From: Gilvimarinus sp. 2_MG-2023
GTDB lineage: Bacteria > Pseudomonadota > Gammaproteobacteria > Pseudomonadales > Cellvibrionaceae
Length of the DNA: 64,000 nucleotides
NCBI RefSeq assembly: GCF_030547685.1
Contig: NZ_JAUOQM010000034.1
Coordinates: forward strand, 59,488-123,487
Direction of reading: 5' to 3'
A program made the position numbers and the translations under genes. Shown here piece after piece: positions 51,046 through 59,766 of the stretch; the stretch's first letter is position 1, and every line of letters begins with the position of its first letter. Under the pieces are notes generated by a model, which worked only from the letters and a program-made list of their open reading frames with translations, was not told where the DNA came from and searched no databases.

Positions 51046-52919
51046 TAGGGTTTTTGGCTCTTGAAGATGACATCAGCGGCTTTTTCGGCGGCCACATAAA
51101 TTGAGGTGACAATAAAAAAACCGGGTATACGTGGGAAAATAGAAGCATCCACGACGCGTAAATTACTCACTCCGCGCACTTTAAAATCACTGTCGAGCAC
51201 CGCGAGAGGGTCATCATCGCGACCCATTTTACAAGTGCAAGAGGCGTGGTGGCCCCAAGCACGGTTGCGAACAAATTCCGCTAATTCTTGATCTGTTTGA
51301 ACTTCTTTGCCTGGCAGTTCCTCCTCGGCAATAATGCCTTTTTCAATCAATGGCTGGGTCATTTCACGCACAAATTTAATGCCCTCTACCACCGATGCTA
51401 AATCTTCCCCCGTGGTATCATTACCTTCTTCGAAATAGCGGAAGTTAATGTAGGGGCGATCCAGTGGATCATTGGATGCGAGGCTAACGTAACCGGCAGT
51501 ATTGTTTGTGTGGGCTTTAAGGATGGCCCATGTTAGATAATTGAGCTTTTTGATTAACTGAGAGTAGCCAGGAAAATAGCCACGAAACTCCGCAAGCAGA
51601 GCAAAACAGAATAAATCGGGCAGGGGGCGCTCAGGGAAAGAGCGTTTAATGGCAGCGAGCACGGCGCCGTTAGTGGTGTAGACGCCTTTGCCTTTTAACC
51701 ACTGTTGGTATTGCGGGTCTTTAGTGTCGTAATTGGCGTGCTCTAATACCTTCCAGTGCTCGAAGTTCATACGGTTGACGACACCGACTTCATAGCGGTC
51801 CTGTAAATTTTTGCCTACCCCTGGTAAGTCGACAGAGCAGGGTATATCGTGTTTTTCTAGTTCTTCGCGCGGGCCTATACCCGAGAGCATCAGCAATTGT
51901 GGCGTGTTAAAAGCGCCACCGGCCAAAATAACTTCTTTGTTGGCGTAGACTTGGTGGAGGGTTCCCTGTTCGCCACTTGGGTATTGATAGGCGCGATATA
52001 ACTTTTCGCCTTTGCGATATTCCACTCCAGTGGCATTGAGGTTTTCATCCAGTATGACTCGGGTCACTAAGGCATTGGTTTCAATGGTTAGGTGGTTGGG
52101 CAAACGAGCGGCAACCTCTAGTAGACGCTCACGAGTGCCGTGGCGTTTATGCTTATCGGTCGCAAGTGGCGGATATCTGAGTCCGGTGGCATTTTTCTCT
52201 ACTAGTCGCCAATCGTTCGGGTCGCCGGCGCCTTCTTTAACCCAACCGAGGCGTTGTAAAGGCTTGGCAAGCATTTTAAAGCCGATGGTTCCGGATTCTT
52301 CGATCGTATCGATCAGGGCGTGATCTTTCAGAACCGATTCCAGCGGAATCGCTTTTTCAGTGCGAAACCAGCCGCTAAAACCATGTCGCGAAGGGTTGAG
52401 TCGAAACAGTTTATGAATCCAACGCCAGACTGGACGATAACGACAATCTTCCATTTTTTGGAAGTAAGAGCGCATATTGCTCGAGTTCCAGCTGTCGTCG
52501 CCTGTTAGCTCGGCAATGCCGTCCCAATCTTGGTTGTGAGGGTAAACGGTTATCATGGCATTGTGCGCGGTGCAGCCGCCAAGGCAGCCCGCGCGCGGGT
52601 AAAGCACACCATTGACCGGTTGGTTTAAATACTCGGCAGAATACTTAGGGTCTTTTTCTTGCTGGGTTTGGTCACTGTAGTGGCGCACAAAATAGTCCCA
52701 ACGCATTTCGTTATTTTCGGTAGAAAAGGCATGAAAGACGGGCACTTCGTAATCCTCAGGTAAGCGATTTTCATCACTTACCTGATCAGATCCTCGGTGT
52801 TTGACTGGATCTTGCCCGGATTCCAGTACTAAAACGCGCGCGCCGTATTCGGCCAGTCGAGCTGCTACAGTGCCGCCGCCGGCCCCAGAGCCGACGACAA
52901 TATAATCGTAATTACTCAT
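51045..52919 (-). CDS. GMC-family FAD-dependent oxidoreductase
   Basis: A 624-residue glucose-methanol-choline oxidoreductase. The FAD motif is at the very N-terminus (YDYIVVGSGAGGGTVAARLAEYGA, GSGAGGG at 10-16), with the GMC signature segments PRAGCLGGCTAHNAMI and GAFNTPQLLMLSGIGP. The active-site histidine is in GHHASCTCKMG. The usual second catalytic Asn/His region reads RIPGFFIVTSIYVAAEKAAD, without an obvious counterpart. No secretion signal is seen, although its operon partners are exported. It probably oxidises an alcohol or sterol-like substrate and may pass electrons to the upstream cytochrome; both points are inference. Confidence 0.93.
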   Translation of the reverse strand: MSNYDYIVVGSGAGGGTVAARLAEYGARVLVLESGQDPVKHRGSDQVSDENRLPEDYEVPVFHAFSTENNEMRWDYFVRHYSDQTQQEKDPKYSAEYLNQPVNGVLYPRAGCLGGCTAHNAMITVYPHNQDWDGIAELTGDDSWNSSNMRSYFQKMEDCRYRPVWRWIHKLFRLNPSRHGFSGWFRTEKAIPLESVLKDHALIDTIEESGTIGFKMLAKPLQRLGWVKEGAGDPNDWRLVEKNATGLRYPPLATDKHKRHGTRERLLEVAARLPNHLTIETNALVTRVILDENLNATGVEYRKGEKLYRAYQYPSGEQGTLHQVYANKEVILAGGAFNTPQLLMLSGIGPREELEKHDIPCSVDLPGVGKNLQDRYEVGVVNRMNFEHWKVLEHANYDTKDPQYQQWLKGKGVYTTNGAVLAAIKRSFPERPLPDLFCFALLAEFRGYFPGYSQLIKKLNYLTWAILKAHTNNTAGYVSLASNDPLDRPYINFRYFEEGNDTTGEDLASVVEGIKFVREMTQPLIEKGIIAEEELPGKEVQTDQELAEFVRNRAWGHHASCTCKMGRDDDPLAVLDSDFKVRGVSNLRVVDASIFPRIPGFFIVTSIYVAAEKAADVIFKSQKP

Positions 52920-52934
52920 GTCAAATTCCTTTGT

Positions 52935-55481
52935 TTATAAGGTTTTTAGAAATTCAATAAGAGCAAATTTTTCCTCGTCACTTAGCGGCGCCTCTTCTTC
53001 CGTGTCGGGTAGATAATCCGTGCCAAAATAATGACCTTTGTTGGTTACATAGTCGGGGCAACTACTGTTTTTAAGCAGTGGGTCGACTAAGTTGGCAAAG
53101 ATCGCCTTGGCCTGCTCGTCGGTTGCATCGGCCGGTAATTTCTTTAAGTCTTTAATTATTTTGACTAACAGTTTAATCCGTTGCTTATCGATATTGCCCA
53201 GGTCTGTGTTGTACAACAAATTAACAGGCGTGCCGGCTGGGATTGGGCCCAGAGTAATCCCCTCGGACGAGAAGAATTTAGGCAGTAATTTTGCCAAGAT
53301 ACCTTCAAATTCAGCGACCACCTTGGGCAAGTAGCCCTCAGTAATATTTAAATGCGTGGTTTGCTGAGTTACTTGAATATAACCTGGGTGTTTTTTACCG
53401 GAGCGGGTGATGACTTCAAACGGATAATCGTAATCGTACTGATCATCTTGCCCCGAATAGGCGCGTTGTTCCGGCCATAGTAGGCGTTCGATAGACTCGT
53501 TAAACGATTTCATTCGAGCATCAACGGTGCCTTGGTACTCAAACGGCCCGAGGGCATTGTTTAGCAAAAATGGAGCGCTCGACCAAAGGCTGATTAAAGA
53601 GGCAGGGCGGGTATAACCCCGGCCACCGCCAGGCATGGTGAAATCACGCAGCTCACCGGTATAAGGGTTTTGCACGTTAATGGTTCCCACCGGCGGCAGT
53701 GATTTGTAAGAGCTGGAGGTGAAGTTGTCCCATATATCACCGGCCAGGCCATTGCGTGCCAGCGGGCTGCAGGCATTGGTTTCGAGCAGGGGTAGGGGGA
53801 CCCGCAGCTCGTTGGATAAAAAGTTATTGTCGAGAAAATCATCCGCTTGAACGATATCTTCCATCGCTGATTTGAATTGATCGGTCTTGGTGTGTTGCCA
53901 GTAATCGTTCCAACATTTTAAGTAGTTATTATTGACGCAACCTTTGTCGGGGAAGAAGTCCTGGAATACATAATCGGGTAGTTTAGAGGAATGGCAGCGC
54001 GCACAGGTACTGGCAAAAACCTCTTTGCCCAAGGTGAGCTGAGCTTCATCGTCTGTAAGGTGACTGCTGCCGCCGGGAGCATTTTTTAAGTAATCCGGCT
54101 CGGCACTGCCCAGAAAAAATAATGCCACATCAGCGGTTTGGTTTTCATTGGCACGCCAGTAAGCAGAGTTCTTTTGGGCGCTGGCTATGGGGAAGGGGGT
54201 GATTTTCTTGCCACCGACCACCGGACGGAAGTGCTCTAACCATTCTTCACTGAAAAGACCTATGTTGACATACACTCGGTTCAGTGCGCCTAGTGCGCCG
54301 ACCGAATCGGCCCCATCTTTGAGCACACGGGGTGTGTAAACGGTATCAGGGGCATCATAAAACTGACTTAATGCATGGTCGTCAGGAAGGAAGTCATTAA
54401 GTTGTTTGTTATCTTGCTCTGGACCTTCAATATTTTCCTTACCCCACTTGGTAGAGAGCTCCAGGCGTGATGCTAAGTTGTAAATAGCATTCATAGTGCG
54501 CGGATTATTAATGTAATCGGTTGACACCAAAGAGGTATCGAGCGCGCCTGGCTTTGAGGCGTGAAACAGTTGTTTTAAATAATTACTTTCATCTTGGCGC
54601 CACAATAAAATTCTATCCACCCAAAAATATTGAGCTCCTGGGTTAGAGTTCAGGTTGGCCCACTCTGGATTATTAAAATCCTGTGGTGGATTGGTTGGGT
54701 TGGGGCCAACATGGCAAAACCCGCACGACATACCGACTCGATATGGGCGAATTAAGTCCTTATTGTCGTAATAATCCGGGTCTGTGTAGTAGCGTACTGG
54801 GTCCCAGTTGGCTTCGGCTTGTTCGTCAAACTCGGGATTAGGGAAAAGTCGTAAACCCACAATCCCAGTGCCATAGCCGTAATAAGAGCCCACTTCGATA
54901 TTTTCACCGCGGGCGCCGATTTTAATACCAGGATACTCATCCGCATTTTCAAACGGATCGGGTTGACAGTTCTCGTCTCTCACATCGAGCCAAAGGCCGT
55001 AACGATCGGCTCTGGGGCTATTGGCCTTCGTGAAGCACGGTTCGTTCACCACACCAAGATATTCCCAGCGGTTATCGCGGCTATAGCCTAATTCAGGGTG
55101 GTTAGAAATGGTTTTAAGTAAGTCGGAATTGCCAAAAGTGAATTGGCTAAGCTCGTCCCAAAACCGGTCATTACCGGCCGTCCAAACAATCCAGTTATTG
55201 CGACCCCTGGCAAAGCGTTTAACGGCATCTTCTTCTGATATACCGGGAAAGAAAGGGGCGAGTCGTGCCTGTAAAGCCTTAGGATTTTTGGAAATTCCGT
55301 AATCCATGTCGGCGTAGTAATCGTTCGTTGAACCCGATAGCTGATCTTCTTTAACGCCGGCACACTGGGCTTCGTCGAGTACATTTCCAGCGCCGGACCC
55401 GCAGGGGGCATCACTACACCCTGATAATAATAACAACGCAGTGATTGCTGAATAAAAGGTAATGAAGCGTAATGCCCGCAT
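52935..55481 (-). CDS. large diheme c-type cytochrome lipoprotein
   Basis: An 848-residue protein with a lipobox LLSGC (Cys22) and two heme c motifs: C253-GF-C256-H257 and C493-AR-C496-H497. The first lies in a conserved MSCGFCHVGPNP-type segment followed by GAQYFWVDRILLWRQDESNYLKQLFHASKPGALDTSL. Size and two-heme layout recall the RoxA/RoxB rubber-oxygenase superfamily and diheme peroxidases, but the match is not close enough to assign activity. ATG 55481 is chosen over 55505 because GGAAGGGGG precedes it. First gene of the operon with the GMC oxidoreductase 15 bases downstream. Confidence 0.88.
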   Translation of the reverse strand: MRALRFITFYSAITALLLLSGCSDAPCGSGAGNVLDEAQCAGVKEDQLSGSTNDYYADMDYGISKNPKALQARLAPFFPGISEEDAVKRFARGRNNWIVWTAGNDRFWDELSQFTFGNSDLLKTISNHPELGYSRDNRWEYLGVVNEPCFTKANSPRADRYGLWLDVRDENCQPDPFENADEYPGIKIGARGENIEVGSYYGYGTGIVGLRLFPNPEFDEQAEANWDPVRYYTDPDYYDNKDLIRPYRVGMSCGFCHVGPNPTNPPQDFNNPEWANLNSNPGAQYFWVDRILLWRQDESNYLKQLFHASKPGALDTSLVSTDYINNPRTMNAIYNLASRLELSTKWGKENIEGPEQDNKQLNDFLPDDHALSQFYDAPDTVYTPRVLKDGADSVGALGALNRVYVNIGLFSEEWLEHFRPVVGGKKITPFPIASAQKNSAYWRANENQTADVALFFLGSAEPDYLKNAPGGSSHLTDDEAQLTLGKEVFASTCARCHSSKLPDYVFQDFFPDKGCVNNNYLKCWNDYWQHTKTDQFKSAMEDIVQADDFLDNNFLSNELRVPLPLLETNACSPLARNGLAGDIWDNFTSSSYKSLPPVGTINVQNPYTGELRDFTMPGGGRGYTRPASLISLWSSAPFLLNNALGPFEYQGTVDARMKSFNESIERLLWPEQRAYSGQDDQYDYDYPFEVITRSGKKHPGYIQVTQQTTHLNITEGYLPKVVAEFEGILAKLLPKFFSSEGITLGPIPAGTPVNLLYNTDLGNIDKQRIKLLVKIIKDLKKLPADATDEQAKAIFANLVDPLLKNSSCPDYVTNKGHYFGTDYLPDTEEEAPLSDEEKFALIEFLKTL

Positions 55482-55761
55482 GGTATCCCCCTTCCTTGAA
55501 GCCAATAGGTTGCAGCCAGTAGAAACTGGTCATTATTGTTGAGTTGTAGAATTGAAATAATAAAGTTATGAGATGTACTGCTACGTCCAATTGGCGCCAC
55601 AATTAATGGCGACAGTTACATCTGGGGCTGGACAACATCCTGTTGCTTGAGCACTCTAAACAGAGTTTGCAGAAGAATCAATTAAAATATGCGCAAAAAT
55701 ACAAACGGTATATTTCAGCGCCATAAATGAAAATAATAAAGCGGAAGTGAAGTCGTAGTGT

Positions 55762-56364
55762 TTAAATTATCTCGCATTGGTAAGTGGGGTAGCTTTGTCT
55801 AACCCAATCAGGTGGAATAGGTTGTACGTTTTCATAATATCCGGTTTTTATTTTTATACACAAAGTTGGTTGTTCAAAGTCTACACTGTTATCAAAAATC
55901 AACGCTTCATTGGCCATCTCAACGGCCTCTCGAATAAAGGCTGGGCAGCGCGCAAAGCGTTCTATCACTTTGTGTGTTGGTACGTTATGGCCGCCTTCCT
56001 CGACCCGTTGGCAAATGCGGGCCAGGCTTATTTGAGGGCTGTTAACACCGATATGAATGAGTTTAGTATGGAAGCCGGCGGCCTTGGCCGCAGCGATAAC
56101 GGCGGGCTTACTCGGGTGAGAAAAGGTAGACTCCCAAATAAAACTAGTTTGGTTTTTGATGCACATCTGACGTCGTTCGGCAGCAATTTCAGCGGCATGG
56201 TAGGCAGCTTGCATGGATTTATCTTCGAGTTCTAAGTGCTGAATAATATCGGCATTAAGAAAGGGTCTACTGCCCATAATATGATGCAGCTCATTATAGT
56301 AATAGCTGGTTTTTCCTGAGCCATTGGGGCCGGCTAAGGCAATCATTGTTGGCGCTGTATTCAT
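55762..56364 (-). CDS. zeta-toxin-like P-loop kinase, orphan
   Basis: A 200-residue protein with Walker A GPNGSGKT (12-19), an ADI segment (about 38-40) and ESTFSHPSKPAVIAAAKAAGFHTKLIHIGVNSPQISLARICQRVEEGGHNVP, the typical core of zeta-toxin-like kinases. Zeta toxins phosphorylate UDP-N-acetylglucosamine, but many chromosomal relatives are non-toxic kinases. No epsilon-like antitoxin or other small partner gene lies on either side. The codons and base composition are similar to neighbours. The 280 bases between it and the cytochrome gene show nothing recognisable. Confidence 0.82.
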   Translation of the reverse strand: MNTAPTMIALAGPNGSGKTSYYYNELHHIMGSRPFLNADIIQHLELEDKSMQAAYHAAEIAAERRQMCIKNQTSFIWESTFSHPSKPAVIAAAKAAGFHTKLIHIGVNSPQISLARICQRVEEGGHNVPTHKVIERFARCPAFIREAVEMANEALIFDNSVDFEQPTLCIKIKTGYYENVQPIPPDWVRQSYPTYQCEII

Positions 56365-56586
56365 AATAGAACCCGTCGGTTCAGTGCGTTATATATGCCT
56401 TGGCGGCAACTTATTGGTTGGCAAGTTTAATAACATAGCATAAGTCACTACTCGGACTGATGAATGACGCGACTTTAATGGCCTTAGTTTATGCAGTCTC
56501 TGTTCTTGGCTAGCGGTGGTATAAAATTGCGTAAATGTGATTGTGGCGCATTTCCTGCTAGCTATTTGTTTCAGGAGGCTGAACTT

Positions 56587-57555
56587 ATGTCAAATACAAC
56601 ACTACCACCCGTACAGTGGCCCGCGACTTTTGCTGAACTCAAAGTAGAGGCGAGGGTCCCGGAATCTCTGGCGCAGGACTTGGCGCAAGAATTAAAAATG
56701 CCTGCCTATATTGCACAGCATCTGCTAGAGGTCTATCAGCCGTTAGCTCAATATTGTGCGGCGCAGTCGGCGGCCCAAACGCAGCCCTATATTCTAGGGG
56801 TTAATGGTGCCCAGGGCACTGGGAAATCGACGGCGGCGAAGGTTGTCGGTACGTTGCTTACCGATGTAAGCAAGCTGCGTGTCTGTACTTTATCAATTGA
56901 CGATTTGTATTTAGGGCGAGAGGCTAGGCGCGACTTGGCTAATCGATTCCATCCTTTACTGGCGACCCGAGGCGTGCCTGGTACCCACGATCTGGCATTG
57001 GCGCTCGGTGTATTTGACGCATTAAAGTCTGCGCAGGCAACCACGGTAACCCATATTCCACGCTTTAATAAGGCGCTGGATGACTGCGAGCCCCGGGAAA
57101 ATTGGGAGCGGTTTACGGGTAAGCCGGATGTTATTATTTTCGAGGGTTGGTGTGTAGGGGCGACTGCCCAGCCGGACTCGGCGCTCGATCAACCGGTCAA
57201 TACACTGGAGGAGTCGGAAGACGCGAACGGTTTATGGCGGCGCTATGTCAATGACTGTCTAGGGGACTATCAAGCGTTGTTTGCACAGTTGGATCTACTG
57301 GTGATGCTCAAGGCGCCGTCGTTCGATCAGGTACTGGAATGGCGCCAGTTGCAGGAGTCGAAGTTGCGCGACTCGTTAACGCCTGAGCAGCTTGCCAACT
57401 CAAAGGTAATGAGTAATAGCGAGGTGGCTCGCTTTATTGCGCATTACGAGCGTTTAACACGTTGGATGTTTGCCGAAATGCCCGCGCGCAGTAATGTATT
57501 ACTGAGTTTGGATAAAAATCATCAAATTGCCACGATACAGTGCCATACTCCCTAG
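56587..57555 (+). CDS. D-glycerate kinase-like P-loop kinase
   Basis: A 322-residue kinase with Walker A GAQGTGKST (74-82), SIDDLYLGREAR and HIPRFNKALDDCEPRENWERFTGKPDVIIFEGWCVGA, resembling the plant GLYK/YggC family of D-glycerate 3-kinases. It would supply 3-phosphoglycerate from glycerate. ATG 56587 is used because a strong AGGAGG precedes it; the frame opens upstream at 56491 with a cysteine-rich, less likely leader. It heads the operon with the phosphatase and GpgS, so a role in feeding or salvaging the glucosylglycerate acceptor is plausible. Confidence 0.86.
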   Translation: MSNTTLPPVQWPATFAELKVEARVPESLAQDLAQELKMPAYIAQHLLEVYQPLAQYCAAQSAAQTQPYILGVNGAQGTGKSTAAKVVGTLLTDVSKLRVCTLSIDDLYLGREARRDLANRFHPLLATRGVPGTHDLALALGVFDALKSAQATTVTHIPRFNKALDDCEPRENWERFTGKPDVIIFEGWCVGATAQPDSALDQPVNTLEESEDANGLWRRYVNDCLGDYQALFAQLDLLVMLKAPSFDQVLEWRQLQESKLRDSLTPEQLANSKVMSNSEVARFIAHYERLTRWMFAEMPARSNVLLSLDKNHQIATIQCHTP

Positions 57556-57599
57556 TGCGTGTATGGCACTAGACAAAAATTAGAAAGACGAGGTTAGCT

Positions 57600-58415
57600 T
57601 TGACTAAATTTGCGGTATTTACCGATCTCGATGGAACCCTGCTGAATCACCACGATTACTCTTACCAAGACGCGTTGCCAGCCATTGCCAATCTTCGGGC
57701 GCGCCATATCCCGCTTATTTTAGTGTCCAGTAAAACCCGGGCCGAAATGGCACACCTGTGCCAGGAATTGGATATTCAAGATCCTTATGTGTGTGAAAAT
57801 GGCAGCGTTATCGTCTTGCCCAAACCGTGGGTGCAACAGTTTAACGTGGATACCTCGACATTGACGGATGCCGGGGAGTGTTGGCTGGCATTTCGCGGTG
57901 CCGCTCGCGACGAAATTCTCACGATCGTAAAAGCCAATAAGGGCGAATGCCCCTTCGTAGGGTTTGCCGATATGACGGTAGAGGATGTCATCGCTTGCAC
58001 CGGGCTCAGCCACGAGGCAGCCACCAAAGCCATGCAAAGAGACGCAACCGAACCCTTGCTTTGGCCCCAAGATGGGGCGGGGTCGGAAGAGTTTGCCCGG
58101 AAGTTGGGCGTCTACAATTTGCAGCTGCTCAAAGGGGGCCGGTTTTACCACGTTATGGCCAATTGCGACAAAGGAGACTCGGTACGTTATTTGCTGAGTC
58201 TTTATCAGTCCTATTATGGGGCAAGTGTGCACAGCATTGCACTGGGAGACAGCCAAAACGATTTAAAAATGTTAAAAGCTGTAGATACAGCGGTGGTTAT
58301 GCCGCACCCTGATGGCTCATATATGAGTGATAAAGGGTTAATCGGGGAATTGCACGCACCTTACCCGGGCGCTAAAGGTTGGCGTTACGCAGTAGAGCAA
58401 GCGTTGCAGCAATAA
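57600..58415 (+). CDS. glucosyl/mannosyl-3-phosphoglycerate phosphatase
   Basis: HAD-superfamily phosphatase that removes phosphate from glucosyl- or mannosyl-3-phosphoglycerate. The 271 residues begin with motif I FTDLDGTLL (D9, D11) and carry motif IV GDSQNDLKMLKAV. The core VIVLPKPW and RPFVGFADMTVEDV-like region (CPFVGFADMTVEDVIACTGL) matches MPGP-type enzymes. It starts at TTG 57600, with GAGG at 57591-57594. It lies between the glycerate kinase and GpgS with short gaps, so it acts as the second step of the same pathway. Confidence 0.9.
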   Translation: MTKFAVFTDLDGTLLNHHDYSYQDALPAIANLRARHIPLILVSSKTRAEMAHLCQELDIQDPYVCENGSVIVLPKPWVQQFNVDTSTLTDAGECWLAFRGAARDEILTIVKANKGECPFVGFADMTVEDVIACTGLSHEAATKAMQRDATEPLLWPQDGAGSEEFARKLGVYNLQLLKGGRFYHVMANCDKGDSVRYLLSLYQSYYGASVHSIALGDSQNDLKMLKAVDTAVVMPHPDGSYMSDKGLIGELHAPYPGAKGWRYAVEQALQQ

Positions 58416-58434
58416 TACTAACGAGGAAGCACCA

Positions 58435-59655
58435 ATGAGTGATTTTTTTCAAAATGGCCGCATCGGCACCCTTCATAATTTAGGCAACCGTCCTGTTGAG
58501 GAGTTAGAGGCCGAATTGCTGGAGTGGAGCAAGCAAAAACCTATGTGTTTGGTTTTGCCTTGTTTGTATTCTGAGCTGGAAGGCCCGGCCATGGAAAACA
58601 TCGTCGATGAACTGGCAAAAGTGCCATTTCTCGATGAAATTATTATTGGTTTAGATCGCGCCGATGAAGAACAATACAAAAAGGCCAAAAAATTCTTTGC
58701 CCGATTGCCGCAAAAACACTCTATTCTTTGGAACGATGGGCCGCGATTAAAAGCCGTAGACAAAGTGCTGGACGAAGTGGGTCTGGCGCCGCAGCAACTC
58801 GGTAAGGGGCGCAACGTTTGGTATTGCCTAGGTTATGCGCTCGCGCAGGGTAGGGCCCGCGCCGTGGCCTTGCACGATTGTGATATTGTCACCTATAAAC
58901 GCGATATCGTCGCCAAGCTTTTTTATCCTATCGCTCACCCAACCTTTAACTATATGTTTTGCAAGGGCTACTATTACCGCGCCGCCGGTGGCAAGTTAAA
59001 TGGCCGTGTTAGTCGTTTGTTGGTGTCGCCACTTGTCCGCTCTTTACAGCAGGTATGCGGTCACAACGATTATCTCGATTTTATTGATAGCTTCCGCTAC
59101 GCACTGGCCGGCGAATTCTCCATGAGCATGGATGTTGTCAGCTCAATTCGTATCCCCAGTGACTGGGGTTTAGAGATTGGTGTGTTATCCGAGGTTAATC
59201 GTCGCTACTCTGACGAACGTGTGTGTCAGGTGGATATCGCCGATGCCTACGACCACAAACATCAAGATCTTTCGGCGGACAACCCCGACGGTGGTTTGTC
59301 GAAAATGAGTACGGATATCTCCAAGTCATTCTTCCGCAAGTTGGCTATTCAAGGGACGGTTTTCTCTCCCGAAGTTTTTCGCACTCTAAAGGCGAGCTAT
59401 TATCGCTTGGCGTTGGATTTAGTTGATCGCTATCACAATGACGCCGTTATTAACGGCATGACGCTGGATCGCAACAAAGAAGAAGAAACCGTAGAACAAT
59501 TTACCAAGTGCATTATGCGTGCCGGTGAACAATTTCTAAATGACCCCACCGAGCGGCCGTTTATGGCCAACTGGTCACGAGTGCTAAGCGCCGTGCCTGA
59601 TGTATATTCGCGTTTGCTTGACGCCGTGGAAAAAGACACCAAAGAGATCGGTTGA
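58435..59655 (+). CDS. gpgS: glucosyl-3-phosphoglycerate synthase
   Basis: GT81-type glycosyltransferase that joins NDP-glucose and 3-phosphoglycerate to make glucosyl-3-phosphoglycerate, the precursor of glucosylglycerate, a compatible solute. The 406 residues contain LVLPCLYSELEGPAMENIV, the metal-binding HDCDIV, and GEFSMSMDVVSSIRIPSDWGLEIGVLSEV. The opening MSDFFQNGRIGTLHNLG matches GpgS proteins of halophilic and marine gammaproteobacteria. With the phosphatase it completes the two-step route. Expression under salt or nitrogen stress is expected from the family, not read from this sequence. Confidence 0.93.
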   Translation: MSDFFQNGRIGTLHNLGNRPVEELEAELLEWSKQKPMCLVLPCLYSELEGPAMENIVDELAKVPFLDEIIIGLDRADEEQYKKAKKFFARLPQKHSILWNDGPRLKAVDKVLDEVGLAPQQLGKGRNVWYCLGYALAQGRARAVALHDCDIVTYKRDIVAKLFYPIAHPTFNYMFCKGYYYRAAGGKLNGRVSRLLVSPLVRSLQQVCGHNDYLDFIDSFRYALAGEFSMSMDVVSSIRIPSDWGLEIGVLSEVNRRYSDERVCQVDIADAYDHKHQDLSADNPDGGLSKMSTDISKSFFRKLAIQGTVFSPEVFRTLKASYYRLALDLVDRYHNDAVINGMTLDRNKEEETVEQFTKCIMRAGEQFLNDPTERPFMANWSRVLSAVPDVYSRLLDAVEKDTKEIG

Positions 59656-59674
59656 TTCTTTATGGTTTAAAGTT

Positions 59675-59723
59675 GGACTCGCTATTGGCGTCATTCAATC
59701 TGCCGATGGCGAGTCCTTAATTT
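59675..59723. terminator. terminator-like hairpin after gpgS
   Basis: GGACTCGC (59675-59682) pairs with GCGAGTCC (59709-59716), with further weaker pairs inside. TTAATTTG follows. It lies between convergent gpgS and the Fic gene and could serve both. Confidence 0.6.
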
Positions 59724-59766
59724 GAAAAATATTGAGCTCTTGTTTTCAGTTTTGGCAAGTATAATT

